Notes under the pieces: generated by a model
Told to the model about the DNA's origin: nothing
The model's input: only the letters and a program-made list of their open reading frames with translations
The model's database searches: none
In this document: in pieces, positions 1 through 9,016 of the stretch
Layout: every line of letters begins with the position of its first letter
How positions within the stretch are numbered: position 1 is the first letter of the stretch
Program-made: the position numbers and the translations under genes
Source of the DNA: Burkholderia sp. Bp8992
GTDB lineage: Bacteria; Pseudomonadota; Gammaproteobacteria; Burkholderiales; Burkholderiaceae
Direction: 5' to 3'
DNA length: 64,000 bases
Assembly: GCF_003853705.1 (NCBI RefSeq)
Contig: NZ_QTQI01000001.1
Coordinates: 1-64,000, forward strand

Positions 1-2190
1 GCCCCGAGGGTACTGTTGGTCGTGGTCAGGCTTGTCGACAGCGAGCTCACGCCGCTTTGTACCGTGCTGATACCGACCGCAGCCGACGTCGACAGACTCG
101 CCACGTTGCTGTTCGTGATGTTCAGGCCCGTCGACAACGAGCTGACGTTGCCGTTGGTCGCATTCAAGCTGGTCGACAGCGATCCGACGTCGGTCGACTC
201 CTGCGTCGACAGTGCACCGAGGGTGCTGTTGGTCGTGGTCAGGCTCGTCGACAGGGAACTCACGCCGCTTTGCGCCGTGCTGATGCCGGCCGCGGCCGAC
301 GTCGACAGACTTGCCACGTTGCTGTTCGTCGTATTCACGCTGGTTGACAGCGATCCCACGTCGGTCGATTCCTGAGTTGACAGCGCCCCGAGGGTGCTGT
401 TGGTCGTGTTCAGGCCAGTAGACAGGGAGCTCACGCCGCTTTGTGCGGTGCTGATACCGACCGCGGCCGAGGTCGACAGGCTTGCCACGTTGCTGTTGGT
501 CGTGGTCAGGCTTGTCGACAGGGAACTCACACCGCTTTGTGCGGTGCTGATACCGACCGCGGCCGAGGTCGACAGGCTCGCCACGTTGCTGTTCGTCGTA
601 TTCACGCTGGTCGACAACGAGCCCACGTCTGTCGACTCCTGAGTCGACAGCGCACCGACGGTGCTGTTAGTCGTGGCAAGGCCCGTCGACAGGGAGGTCA
701 CACCGCTTTGCGCCGTGCTGATACCGACCGCAGCCGAGGTCGACAGACTTGTCACGTTGCTGTTCGTGACGTTCAGACCCGTCGACAACGAGCTGACGTT
801 GCCGTTGGTCGTATTCAGGCTGGTCGACAATGAGCCCACGTCTGTCGACTCCTGCGTCGACAGCGCACCGAGGGTGCTGTTGGTGGTGTTCAGGCCCGTA
901 GACAGGGAGCTCACGCCGCTTTGCGCGGTGCTGATACCGGCCGCGGCCGACGTCGACAGACTCGCCACGTTGCTGTTGGTGGTATTCACGCTGGTCGACA
1001 GCGATCCGACGTCGGTCGATTCCTGGGTCGACAGTGCACCGAGGGTGCTGTTGGTCGTGGTCAGGCTCGTCGACAGGGAGCTCACGCCGCTTTGTGCGGT
1101 GCTGATGCCGGCCGCAGCCGAGGTCGACAGGCTTGCCACGTTACTGTTGGTGGTGTTCAGTCCCGTGGACAACGAGCTGACGTTGTCGTTGGTCGCATTC
1201 AAGCTGGTCGACAACGATCCGACATCAGTCGATTCCTGGGTCGACAGTGCCCCGAGGGTGCTGTTGGTCGTGTTCAGACCCGTCGACAGCGAGCTGACGC
1301 CGCTTTGCGCCGTGCTGATGCCGGCCGCGGCCGACGTCGACAGACTCGCCACGTTGCTGTTCGTGACGTTCAAGCCCGTCGACAACGAGCTGACGTTGCC
1401 GTTGGTCGTATTCAGGCTTGTCGACAGGGAGGTAACGCCGCTTTGTGCGGTGCTGATGCCGGCCGCAGCCGAGGTCGACAAGCTCGTCACGTTGCTGTTC
1501 GTGGCGCTCAGGCCCGTCGACAACGAACTGACGTTGCCGTTGGTCGCATTCAAGCCGGTCGACAACGAGCCCACATCGGTCGACTCCTGGGCCGACAGCG
1601 CTCCGAGGGTACTGTTGGTCGTGTTCAGACCCGTCGACAGCGAGCTGACGCCGCTTTGCGCCGTGCTGATGCCCGCCGCGGCCGACGTCGACAGACTTGT
1701 CACGTTGCTGTTGGTGGTGTTCAGGCCCGTCGACAACGAGGTCACACCGCTTTGTGCCGTGCTGATACCGGCCGCGGCCGAAGTCGACAGGCTTGTCACG
1801 TTGCTGTTCGTGGTGCTCAGGCCTGTCGACAACGAGGTCACGCCGCTTTGCGCCGTGCTGATCCCCGTCGAGGTCGAAGTCGACAGGCTGGTCAACTTTC
1901 CGTTCGTGGTGCTCAACCCCGTCGACAACGAGGTTACGCCGCTTTGTGCCGTGCTGATCCCCGCCGAGGCCGAAGTCGACAGGCTCGTCACGTTGCCGTT
2001 CGTCGTGCTCAACCCCGTCGACAGCGAGTTCACGCCGCTTTGCGCCGTACTGATCCCCGCCGCAGCCGAAGTCGACAAGCTCGTCACGTTACTGTTCGCC
2101 GTACTCAACCCCGTCGACAGCGAGTTCACTCCACTTTGCGCCGTGCTGATGCCGGTCGAAGCCGACGTCGACAAGCTGAAAAGCTGCGAG
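1..2190. repeat. Tandem repeat block encoding the adhesin stalk
   Basis: The block is built from diverged copies of units of about 42 bp (14 codons) arranged in larger repeats. One recurring landmark reads CGAGGGTGCTGTTGGT on the plus strand and appears near 5, 220, 387, 868, 1042 and 1254 with few changes. Such arrays can recombine and change stalk length between strains, and short-read assemblies often collapse them. Confidence 0.85.
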
Positions 2191-2885
2191 CCGTTAACCG
2201 CATCCGTTGACGTCGATGTCACGGTCCCGGCCGTAACATTGATGATCTTGCGCGTTGCCAGCGTACCGCTGCCAGCGCCCACGCTCACCACGTTACTCTG
2301 CCCCCCGTCGGTGCTACCGTAACCCAAAGCAACGCTGTTTGACCCAGTGGCCGTCACACTGCCGCCGATTGCCACCGAGTTTTGCCCAGCGCCGGTCGCA
2401 CCGTAGCCGATCGCGACGGTGTTGGACGCACTGACTCCAGCGCCGGCATTCACGCCCAACGCCACGTTTCCGTTTCCGGTCAAGTTCTGCCCGGCGCCTG
2501 CTCCAATGGCCGTGTTGTAGTCCCCCGCGAGACCGTTCCCCGAATTGGCCCCGACTGCCGTGTTGTAACCGGCGCTGACTACGCTACTGCCTTGTCCGCT
2601 GTGATATCCGTAGAACGTGCTGTTGCTCCCGCTTGCCCCAACGCCGTTGCTCACACCACTTCCACAAATGTTGCTGTTGCTGCCGTTCTGGCAGGTGCCG
2701 TCCGCCCACCCCACCTGCGACAAAGACATGCACGCACCGGCCACCAACGCCGCAGCCGCCGCCGCACGCACCCGCCGCACCGCCCGGGTTCGCCCGCCTG
2801 ACTTCCCCTGTCCGGCCACGCACTCCGCGACAGCAATCATCTGATTCAGCCGCTTGCTGAAAATGCACTTGTAAATCTTGTTCAT
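1..2885 (-). CDS. Trimeric autotransporter adhesin (YadA-like), N-terminal part
   Basis: This is a surface adhesin of the type V secretion class; the C-terminal membrane anchor lies outside the window. The reading frame is open from the ATG at 2885 to base 1 (about 961 codons). Residues 1-30 start MNKIYKCIFSKRLNQ, an extended signal peptide region, followed by a hydrophobic core and a probable cleavage site near residue 61 (GWA). A YadA-type head follows to about residue 200, with repeated SVAIG/TAIGA/VALG motifs. Near residues 205-235 a neck/stalk segment contains TDAVNGSQLF. The rest is stalk made of units of about 14 residues such as SLSTGLSTANSNV and GISTAQSGV. The start is supported by GGGGGA upstream. 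It sits 18 bases behind the TPR gene and probably shares its transcript. Family assignment is firm; ligand and full length are unknown. Confidence 0.93.
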   Translation of the reverse strand, partial: MNKIYKCIFSKRLNQMIAVAECVAGQGKSGGRTRAVRRVRAAAAAALVAGACMSLSQVGWADGTCQNGSNSNICGSGVSNGVGASGSNSTFYGYHSGQGSSVVSAGYNTAVGANSGNGLAGDYNTAIGAGAGQNLTGNGNVALGVNAGAGVSASNTVAIGYGATGAGQNSVAIGGSVTATGSNSVALGYGSTDGGQSNVVSVGAGSGTLATRKIINVTAGTVTSTSTDAVNGSQLFSLSTSASTGISTAQSGVNSLSTGLSTANSNVTSLSTSAAAGISTAQSGVNSLSTGLSTTNGNVTSLSTSASAGISTAQSGVTSLSTGLSTTNGKLTSLSTSTSTGISTAQSGVTSLSTGLSTTNSNVTSLSTSAAAGISTAQSGVTSLSTGLNTTNSNVTSLSTSAAAGISTAQSGVSSLSTGLNTTNSTLGALSAQESTDVGSLSTGLNATNGNVSSLSTGLSATNSNVTSLSTSAAAGISTAQSGVTSLSTSLNTTNGNVSSLSTGLNVTNSNVASLSTSAAAGISTAQSGVSSLSTGLNTTNSTLGALSTQESTDVGSLSTSLNATNDNVSSLSTGLNTTNSNVASLSTSAAAGISTAQSGVSSLSTSLTTTNSTLGALSTQESTDVGSLSTSVNTTNSNVASLSTSAAAGISTAQSGVSSLSTGLNTTNSTLGALSTQESTDVGSLSTSLNTTNGNVSSLSTGLNVTNSNVTSLSTSAAVGISTAQSGVTSLSTGLATTNSTVGALSTQESTDVGSLSTSVNTTNSNVASLSTSAAVGISTAQSGVSSLSTSLTTTNSNVASLSTSAAVGISTAQSGVSSLSTGLNTTNSTLGALSTQESTDVGSLSTSVNTTNSNVASLSTSAAAGISTAQSGVSSLSTSLTTTNSTLGALSTQESTDVGSLSTSLNATNGNVSSLSTGLNITNSNVASLSTSAAVGISTVQSGVSSLSTSLTTTNSTLG

Positions 2886-2903
2886 GTTGTCCCCCAGTTC
2901 TCA

Positions 2904-3602
2904 TCAGCGCCAGTTCGCGGAGAGCGCTTGCAGACAGGTTCCCCAGTCCGCGCGCGCTTCTTGCCTGTATGTCACGACATCGGGATACCAGGCGGTGTCG
3001 CCAAACCACCGCCAATCGGCATGCTTTTGCAAAAGCACATGTGTCTTCAGTCCAAGCGCACCCGCAAGATTGGCGCTCGACGTACACACCGACACGATTT
3101 CATCCAGACACTGCATTGCCGCTGCAGTCCGGCTGAAGTCGGTCAAGAAATGAGAAAGATCGGTAACGGGCAAATCGGGCACGCCGGCGAGAACTGCGCC
3201 ATGTTCGGCGGGCATCAGCGAATAGAAGTGCACACAGCCAATGACTTTCAGATGCGCAACGGCCAGGTCGTAGCGAATCTGCGGATCAAGAGGCGCGAGC
3301 GCGGCGGCCCGCGTGAACTCATCGAGCGCCTCGCGTGGTCGGCCACCTTGGTTCAATGCCACGCCCAGGAGCAGATGCAGGAAGCCACAGCCCTGATCGA
3401 CAGAGATGGCCTGCCTCGCGCACTCGGCACTTTGCTCGAAGTGCCCGTCATTCAAAAGTTGCAACGCTCGCTGCGACAGTGCCGCGGTGCGCGTTGACCG
3501 GCCGGGCTCGACTTCCGCTGTCGCACCAGAGGGAAGCGGCAATACGCCGGTGATGCACGCCAGCCTTGAAGGTGGCGAATGCAAGTCTTCTCTGCATTTC
3601 AT
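2904..3602 (-). CDS. TPR protein with a truncated glycosyltransferase tail
   Basis: The 232-residue product has about two tetratricopeptide repeats (roughly residues 40-115). It then jumps to a C-terminal segment reading LTDFSRTAAAM, DEIVSVCTSSANLAGALG and DWRWFGD, followed by WYPDVV. That segment matches the end of TPR-linked GT9/heptosyltransferase-like proteins, which normally have several hundred residues between the TPRs and this tail. The catalytic core therefore seems to be missing through an in-frame deletion. I chose the ATG at 3602 because GGGGGGA lies just upstream; an in-frame start at 3638 lacks this. The gene ends 18 bases before the adhesin start, so the two are likely co-transcribed. 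Intact relatives might glycosylate the adhesin, but this version is unlikely to be an active transferase. Confidence 0.7.
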   Translation of the reverse strand: MKCREDLHSPPSRLACITGVLPLPSGATAEVEPGRSTRTAALSQRALQLLNDGHFEQSAECARQAISVDQGCGFLHLLLGVALNQGGRPREALDEFTRAAALAPLDPQIRYDLAVAHLKVIGCVHFYSLMPAEHGAVLAGVPDLPVTDLSHFLTDFSRTAAAMQCLDEIVSVCTSSANLAGALGLKTHVLLQKHADWRWFGDTAWYPDVVTYRQEARADWGTCLQALSANWR

Positions 3603-4302
3603 ACGTCCCCCCGAACACGTCGTGAAGCGAGTTCTCACCGCGCGCGTGAGCGCGGCTCAATCAACGTGTGCGGAGGGGTGATACGAGAAGGCAGCCGCAA
3701 GGCAGCCATAGCGTACTTGGACATGATTTCCCCGATCTGCGTTTTGGTCGTTCGTTGCCTGCACTGGGCTCTACGGCCGTGCGGCTTGGATGTGTGCGAA
3801 ACACGTGAGCAAGGAGTGGACCAGCACGCGGTGGCTCAATGACCACGAGGCCGAGCGATCGACAGGCGATGTGAGACAACGTTCGGACCCCAGCGTTGTT
3901 TCAGTTCTGAAACGCCAGAAGGACGCACCGATTCGCCAAGTCCCGCGCGCAGCAAGGAAACACACGTACGGCGCGGCTTTGCGTCGACGGCAGGCATGGG
4001 ATTCCTGTGTACCCCGTTGCTGTGATTTATCTAGGAATGTTTCAATCGTGCAACCTGCGGCCGGGAACGATGCCGTGTGGGGTAATCGTCCTGTCCGGGC
4101 ATGTGTGTGACCCGCCCGGGGGAATTTTCGGACCGGTTGAAACCGAGAGAATGGCTTCCAATGGGGAAAAGGAAGTCATGAGGAAGAGCCGGTTGCCGAG
4201 GAACAGATGGTCGCCAGGAATGTGCTCGGCCCGATCCTCATCGGGCGGCTGGCGAGCGGCGCGCCGGCAAGTGTCGAAGCCGGCGCCGTATCGTGATTCC
4301 GC
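3603..4302. other. Intergenic region, no gene seen
   Basis: About 700 bp lie between the starts of the TPR/adhesin unit and the end of the efflux operon. The composition is somewhat less GC-rich than its surroundings. Open frames here have no Shine-Dalgarno sequence and no recognisable protein features. The adhesin operon promoter should lie here, but I could not pick a convincing one. Confidence 0.6.
4261..4286. terminator. Hairpin downstream of the efflux operon
   Basis: A perfect 8-bp stem (GCGCCGGC/GCCGGCGC) with a 10-base loop lies just past the stop codon of the outer membrane factor gene. There is no T-run, so it may be a processing or stability element rather than a classical terminator. 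Confidence 0.35.
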
Positions 4303-5739
4303 TCAGTTCTTCGCCACGGCCTCCACCTCCGGCCCGCCCGCCGCGTCATTCCGGCTCCACCCACCCCCAAGCGACCGATACAGCGCCACCGCCGCCAGCG
4401 CATGCTCGCGCTTGACCTGATTGAGCGAATCCGAATCCTGCAGATACACTTCCTGCGCCGACAGTACATCCAGAAAATCCGTCGCGCCGCCCTTGTAGAG
4501 CTGATTCGCCAACCCGAGCGCCTTGTCCGACGCGGAAAGTGCGCTACCCAGCTTCCGCGTCGCCTCATCGGAGCTGACGAGATTCGCGCGCGCGTCCTCG
4601 ACTTCCCGCAGCGCCTGCAGCATCGTCTGCCGCAACCCGAGTTCCGACTCGCGCATCCGGCTTTCGCTCTGCGAGATATCCGCCGTAATCCGCCCCGCAT
4701 TGAAGATCGGACTCGTCGCGCTCAACGCCGCGCTGAACAGGTTATCGGTCAACGTCGGCAAGCCGAGATACGACGCCGCCAGAATCCCGTCCGTCAGGTT
4801 CAACGAGAACTTCGGATACCGCTCGGCCCTCGCCACGCCCACTTGCGCCGCACGCCGCTCGACTTGAGCGTAGGCAGTCAGCACATCGGGCCGCCGCAGC
4901 AACGCCTGCGAAGGCAACGTCCCCGGCGCGCCGACCGGCGGTGCGGGAATCTCGCCAGCCTGCGCCAACACGAGCCGATCGACCGATTCCGGCGTGCGCC
5001 CCGAATACACGGCAATCAGATTGAGCTGATGCGAGATCTGCGCCTGCGTCGGCGGAATCCGTGCTTCGAGCGCATCGAGCTGGTTCTGCGCACGGGTCAC
5101 GTCGAGCTCAGTCGACAACCCGAACGCCTGCCGCTTGCGCGTGAGCTCGAGCGCATGCTGCCGGATCTTCACGTTGTCCTGCAGGATCTTCAATTCCTGC
5201 TGCGCCCAGCGCAGATCGACATACGCGGATGCCGCATCGGCCGCGAGCGCGAGCCGCATCGCATCTTCCGCATGCTTCTGTCCGACAAGCTCCGCCTGAG
5301 CGGCCAGCAGATCGAGCCGTTCACCGCCGAACACATCGGGCGACCAGCTGAGCGCGAGCCCGGCGCCAGCCTGCCGCACATAACCGAGCGGCGGCGGCGT
5401 GTTCTGCCGCGCGTCGGCCGCATGCGCGGTCGCGTCGAGTTCGGGCAGCAGCACCGCGCGCTTCTGGACGGTCAGCGCCTGCGCCTGCTTCACGCGTTCG
5501 GCGGCGGCCTGCAGATCGAGGTTGCCGTCGAGCACGGTCGCGATCAACTGGTCGAGCACGGGGTCGTGGAATTGCGCCCACCACGCGGCCGCGTCGATGC
5601 CCGCGCGCGGCACGTCGGTATCCCAGGCAGCAGGTGCGAGCGTTTGAACGGATTCGTTCAGCGCCGGATGCTGCGCGGGCTGCACCGCGCACCCGGCGGC
5701 GAATGCACTGACAGCCAGCGCGAGAAGTAGCTTTTTCAT
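4303..5739 (-). CDS. Outer membrane efflux lipoprotein (NodT/OprM family)
   Basis: This is the outer membrane channel subunit of a tripartite efflux pump, 478 residues long, normal for the family. Residues 1-17 are a lipoprotein signal peptide (MKKLLLALAVSAFAAGC), with lipidation expected on Cys17. Two outer membrane efflux (OEP) domains follow, with long helical segments such as ERVKQAQALTVQKRA. The start at 5739 is chosen because it begins the lipoprotein signal; the frame stays open further upstream without such a signal. It is the last gene of marR-emrA-emrB-OMF and starts 17 bases after the emrB-like gene ends, so the pump would span both membranes. The substrate is unknown. Confidence 0.92.
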   Translation of the reverse strand: MKKLLLALAVSAFAAGCAVQPAQHPALNESVQTLAPAAWDTDVPRAGIDAAAWWAQFHDPVLDQLIATVLDGNLDLQAAAERVKQAQALTVQKRAVLLPELDATAHAADARQNTPPPLGYVRQAGAGLALSWSPDVFGGERLDLLAAQAELVGQKHAEDAMRLALAADAASAYVDLRWAQQELKILQDNVKIRQHALELTRKRQAFGLSTELDVTRAQNQLDALEARIPPTQAQISHQLNLIAVYSGRTPESVDRLVLAQAGEIPAPPVGAPGTLPSQALLRRPDVLTAYAQVERRAAQVGVARAERYPKFSLNLTDGILAASYLGLPTLTDNLFSAALSATSPIFNAGRITADISQSESRMRESELGLRQTMLQALREVEDARANLVSSDEATRKLGSALSASDKALGLANQLYKGGATDFLDVLSAQEVYLQDSDSLNQVKREHALAAVALYRSLGGGWSRNDAAGGPEVEAVAKN

Positions 5740-5756
5740 GATGAAGGACCTTGACC

Positions 5757-7331
5757 TCAGTGCGCGTCCGGCGGCGGCGCGTTGAACGTAATGGGTTTGG
5801 AAAACACGACGGCAAGCAGCGCGACGACGAAGCACAGCGACAGCGCGTAATACGCGTCGGCATAAGTGAGCGTCAGCGCTTCGCGATAGATCAGCCGATG
5901 CAGGTTCGCGAGCCCGGCCTGCGCGGTATTCAGCGTGTTGCCGGCCACCGAGCCCCAGTAGGCGGCCTGGCGATCGAGCAGCGACGCGACCTGCGGTTCG
6001 CCGGCGCTCACGTGCTCGTTCAGCCGCAGGTAGTGGAAATTCAGCCGGTCGTTGAGCATCGTCGCGCTTACCGCGATGCCGATCGCCCCGCCGAGGTTGC
6101 GCATCAGGTTGAACAACCCGCTCGCCGATTTCAGCCGCGACTGCGGCAGCGAGCCGAGCGCCATCGTCACGATCGGCGGCACGCTGAATTGCTGGCCGAT
6201 GCCGCGCAGTGCCTGCGGCAGCAGCAGTTCGCGCCAGCCCCAGTCATGCGTGATCGGCGTGTACAGATAGCAGCCGAGGCCGAAGCAGATCAGCCCGAAC
6301 ACGAGCAGCGCACGCAGGCTGAAGTAGCGCGCGGCGAATGCATACGCACAGAGCGCGAGCAACTGGAACGCCCCGACCGACAGCAGCGCGATACCGATCT
6401 GCAGCGAGCTGAACGCCCGCACCTGCGCGAGAAACAGCGGCGTGAGGAACACGGTCACGAAGATCCCGATGCCGGTTACGAACGACAGCAGGCTGCCGAT
6501 CCCGAAGTTGCGCACGGCGAGGGCGCGCAGGTCGACGATCGGATCTTTCGCGGTCAGCGCATGCACGATGAACAGGAAGCCGCAGATGCCGGAGATCCAC
6601 GCGCAAATCACGATCGCATCGTCGCCGAACCAGTTCTTGCGCGGGCCTTCCTCGAGCACGTATTCGAGGCAGCCGAGGAAGCCCGACATCAGCACGATGC
6701 CGAGATAGTCGCCGCGCTTGATGAGGCTGAGGTCGGGCTCGTCGATATGCACGTAGCGCGGCACGAGCGCGGCCACCGCGATACCCGGCACGAGGTTCAG
6801 GTAGAACAGCCAGTGCCACGACCATTGGTCGGTGATCCAGCCGCCGATCACGGGGCCGATCGCCGGCGCGAGCGACGCGAGCGCGCCGATCGTCGTCGAC
6901 GCGATCAGCCGCTGCTTGCCGGGAAACAGCACGAACGCGGTAGTGAACACGGTCGGGATCATCGCGGCGCCGAGCGCGCCCTGCAGCCCGCGAAACAGGA
7001 TCATCGAGTTGATGTCCCACGCGAGCCCGCACAGCATGCTCGTGATCGTGAAGCCGACGGCCGATGCGACGAACAGCCAGCGCGTCGACATCACCTTCGA
7101 CAGCCAGCCCGACATCGGGATCACGATGATCTCGGCGATCAGGTAGGCCGTCTGCACCCACGACAGCTCGTCCTGGCTCGCGGACAGCCCGCCGCCGATG
7201 TCGCGCAGCGACGACGCGACGATCTGGATGTCGAGCGTCGCCATGAAGAAGCCGACGCACATCAGCGCGAACGCGAAGACGCGCTGCCGGGTCGGTTGCG
7301 ACGCGGGGTCGCCGGAAAACGCGGTGGTCAT
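5757..7331 (-). CDS. DHA2-family MFS multidrug exporter (EmrB/QacA type)
   Basis: This inner-membrane drug/proton antiporter has 524 residues and about 14 predicted membrane segments, as expected for DHA2 proteins. Visible motifs include TLDIQIVASSLRDIG in the first segment and GWLSKVMSTRW in the first cytoplasmic loop; GPVIGGWITDQWSWHW follows, as in EmrB. It lies 13 bases after the membrane fusion gene and 17 bases before the outer membrane factor gene, which supports an EmrAB-TolC-like complex. Export of toxic hydrophobic compounds is inferred from the family. Confidence 0.94.
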   Translation of the reverse strand: MTTAFSGDPASQPTRQRVFAFALMCVGFFMATLDIQIVASSLRDIGGGLSASQDELSWVQTAYLIAEIIVIPMSGWLSKVMSTRWLFVASAVGFTITSMLCGLAWDINSMILFRGLQGALGAAMIPTVFTTAFVLFPGKQRLIASTTIGALASLAPAIGPVIGGWITDQWSWHWLFYLNLVPGIAVAALVPRYVHIDEPDLSLIKRGDYLGIVLMSGFLGCLEYVLEEGPRKNWFGDDAIVICAWISGICGFLFIVHALTAKDPIVDLRALAVRNFGIGSLLSFVTGIGIFVTVFLTPLFLAQVRAFSSLQIGIALLSVGAFQLLALCAYAFAARYFSLRALLVFGLICFGLGCYLYTPITHDWGWRELLLPQALRGIGQQFSVPPIVTMALGSLPQSRLKSASGLFNLMRNLGGAIGIAVSATMLNDRLNFHYLRLNEHVSAGEPQVASLLDRQAAYWGSVAGNTLNTAQAGLANLHRLIYREALTLTYADAYYALSLCFVVALLAVVFSKPITFNAPPPDAH

Positions 7332-7344
7332 CGTCGGCTCCCGC

Positions 7345-8439
7345 TCAGTTCTTGTGATCGGTATGCACGGTCACGACCGCGGACAGGCCGGGGCGCAGCA
7401 CGTGCTCGATGCCGGGCTGCGGATCGAGGTGCACGCGCACGGGCACGCGCTGGACGATCTTCGTGAAGTTGCCGGTCGCGTTCTCGGGCGGCAGCACGCT
7501 GAAGGTCGCGCCGGTCGCGGGCGCCAGGCTGTCGACGCGACCGTGCAGTTTCGTGCTCGACGCATCGAGCGACACGTCGACGCGATCGCCCGCATGCATC
7601 TTGCGCAACTGGTCTTCCTTGAAGTTCGCATCGATCCACAGCCCGGAGGCCGGCACGACCGTCAGCAGCGGCACGCCGACGTTCGCGAGCATGCCGACGC
7701 GGCCCGTGCGGTTGCCGACGTAGCCGTCGACCGGCGAGCGGATCGTCGTGTATTCGACGTTGAGCGCCGCGACGCGCTGCGCGGCCAGCGCGGTGTTCAC
7801 GCGGGCCTGCGCATCGGCGAGCTGCGCGCCGAGCACGTCGAGTTGCCGCTTCGCTGCAAGCAGCGCGGCGTCGCTGCGTTCGACGGCCGCGCCGGCCTTC
7901 GAATAGTCGGCGTCCGCGCGCTCGACGATCTGGTTCGACACGGCGTCGGATTTGACGAGCTCGCGGTAGCGCACGCGGTCCGATGCGGCGCGCGTCAGTT
8001 CGGCCGACGATGCGTTCTTGTCCGCCGCATGCTGGCCGATCACCGCGAACTGCAGTTGCTGCTTCGCTTCGAGTTCGATCACGGCGGAGCGCGCGCTGTC
8101 GACTTCGGCGGTCGCCTGTGCGAGCTTCGCGTCGTAGTCGCGCGCATCGAGCTGCACGAGCACGTCGCCGGCCTTCACGCGCTGGTTGTCGGTCACGAGA
8201 ATCCTGTCGACGAAGCCGTTGACCTTCGGCGCGAGCACCGTCACGTCGCCGCCGACATACGCATCGTCGGTGCTCTCCTGGAAGCGCAGCACGAACAGCC
8301 AGTCGAGCATGGCCGCGGCCACGACGACGACGGTGACGCCTACCGCGATGCGCATCCACGGCACGCGCCGCAGCTGCTTCGCGGGCCGCTCGGTTGTGGC
8401 TGCTTCGCGTGACGAGGCAGCGTCTTGGGTCGTATCCAT
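7345..8439 (-). CDS. Membrane fusion protein of the efflux pump (EmrA/HlyD family)
   Basis: The 364-residue periplasmic adaptor links the MFS exporter to the outer membrane factor. A short cytoplasmic N-terminus is followed by one membrane segment near residues 30-51 (IAVGVTVVVVAAAMLDWLFV). A lipoyl/barrel-sandwich part (VLAPKVNGFVDRILVTDNQ), a central coiled-coil hairpin rich in Ala, Arg and Glu, and a beta-barrel part containing TIRSPVDGYVGNRT follow. The start is supported by AGGTGA. It is the first structural gene after the local MarR regulator, and a copy of the shared operator motif lies just upstream of its start. Confidence 0.93.
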   Translation of the reverse strand: MDTTQDAASSREAATTERPAKQLRRVPWMRIAVGVTVVVVAAAMLDWLFVLRFQESTDDAYVGGDVTVLAPKVNGFVDRILVTDNQRVKAGDVLVQLDARDYDAKLAQATAEVDSARSAVIELEAKQQLQFAVIGQHAADKNASSAELTRAASDRVRYRELVKSDAVSNQIVERADADYSKAGAAVERSDAALLAAKRQLDVLGAQLADAQARVNTALAAQRVAALNVEYTTIRSPVDGYVGNRTGRVGMLANVGVPLLTVVPASGLWIDANFKEDQLRKMHAGDRVDVSLDASSTKLHGRVDSLAPATGATFSVLPPENATGNFTKIVQRVPVRVHLDPQPGIEHVLRPGLSAVVTVHTDHKN

Positions 8440-8450
8440 CGATTCACCTA

Positions 8451-8464
8451 TGTATATGCACTTA
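8451..8464. promoter_or_regulatory. Candidate MarR operator upstream of emrA
   Basis: TGTATATGCACTTA resembles the two other sites at 8931 and 10002 (consensus TGYATRTGCACWTR). It lies 12-25 bases upstream of the membrane fusion gene start, between that gene and the MarR gene. Function is inferred from repetition and position only. Confidence 0.5.
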
Positions 8465-8503
8465 TCAAAACGATCGACGGCATCGCGTCGATCGGGGAAG
8501 GGG

Positions 8504-8935
8504 CTAGCGTTCCGGCAGGTTGTGCGTGATCCGGAACAGTTCGTCTCTGAGGCGGGCCGCCTGCGCAGGCCCGAAGCGCCGCTCGAACGCTTCCTGCGCG
8601 GCGAGCCATTGCACGTGCGCGTCGGCGACCTTCGTTTCGCCGTGCGCGGTCAGCGCGAACGTCTGGCCGCGGCACGGCGGTTCGGTCCGGCCCGTCACCA
8701 GCGCCGCGCCGACGAGCGGCTTGAGCGCGCGCAGCAGCGCGGTGCGTTCGATCACCAGCACGTTCGACAGCGTCGCCATCGTCAGGCCCGGCCGCTCGCG
8801 CAGCAGCGCGAGGATGCTGTACTGCGACGGCGTCACGCCCGCCTGCGACAGATAACGTTCGTAGAACTGCGAGATGCGGCGCGCGGCTTGCCGGACCGCA
8901 AAGCAATCGTCGTCGGTGAGGGTGATCTTGTGCAT
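8504..8935 (-). CDS. MarR-family repressor of the efflux operon
   Basis: This is a winged-helix regulator of 143 residues, normal for MarR proteins. The DNA-binding core reads VTPSQYSILALLRERPGL, then LSNVLVIERTALLRALKPL. I chose the ATG at 8935; a GTG two codons earlier (8941) is also possible, and a TAA stop lies just before it. No clear Shine-Dalgarno is present. A 12-base palindrome, CATGTGCACATG, overlaps the start codon and is part of the shared operator motif, so autoregulation is likely. The protein is clearly similar to the second MarR protein at 10029-10457. It heads the marR-emrAB-OMF operon, a layout typical of pumps induced by small aromatic ligands. Confidence 0.9.
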   Translation of the reverse strand: MHKITLTDDDCFAVRQAARRISQFYERYLSQAGVTPSQYSILALLRERPGLTMATLSNVLVIERTALLRALKPLVGAALVTGRTEPPCRGQTFALTAHGETKVADAHVQWLAAQEAFERRFGPAQAARLRDELFRITHNLPER

Positions 8936-8944
8936 GTGCACATG
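8931..8944. promoter_or_regulatory. Candidate MarR operator overlapping marR start
   Basis: TGCATGTGCACATG contains the perfect palindrome CATGTGCACATG (8933-8944) and covers the start codon of the MarR gene. It differs from the site at 10002 at only two of 14 positions. A repressor bound here would block its own transcription or translation start. Confidence 0.55.
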
Positions 8945-9016
8945 TTAGGGCGCAGGGCGCCGCGAAGCGATGGGCGGGGCAGGATCAGATTGGTGTCGTG
9001 GCTGTACCAATCGCCG

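Noticed and set aside
661-2322. Long plus-strand open frame of 553 codons with repeated VDRELTPLCAVL-type units
   Set aside because: It is the antisense shadow of the adhesin stalk repeats; the minus strand has the signal peptide, head, neck motif and ribosome site.
3790-4110. 106-codon plus-strand frame in the gap near the adhesin operon
   Set aside because: No ribosome site, no recognisable domain and atypical composition.
5751-7466. 571-codon plus-strand frame opposite the DHA2 exporter
   Set aside because: Composition is Arg, Gln, Asp and His rich without domains; the minus strand encodes a clear membrane exporter.
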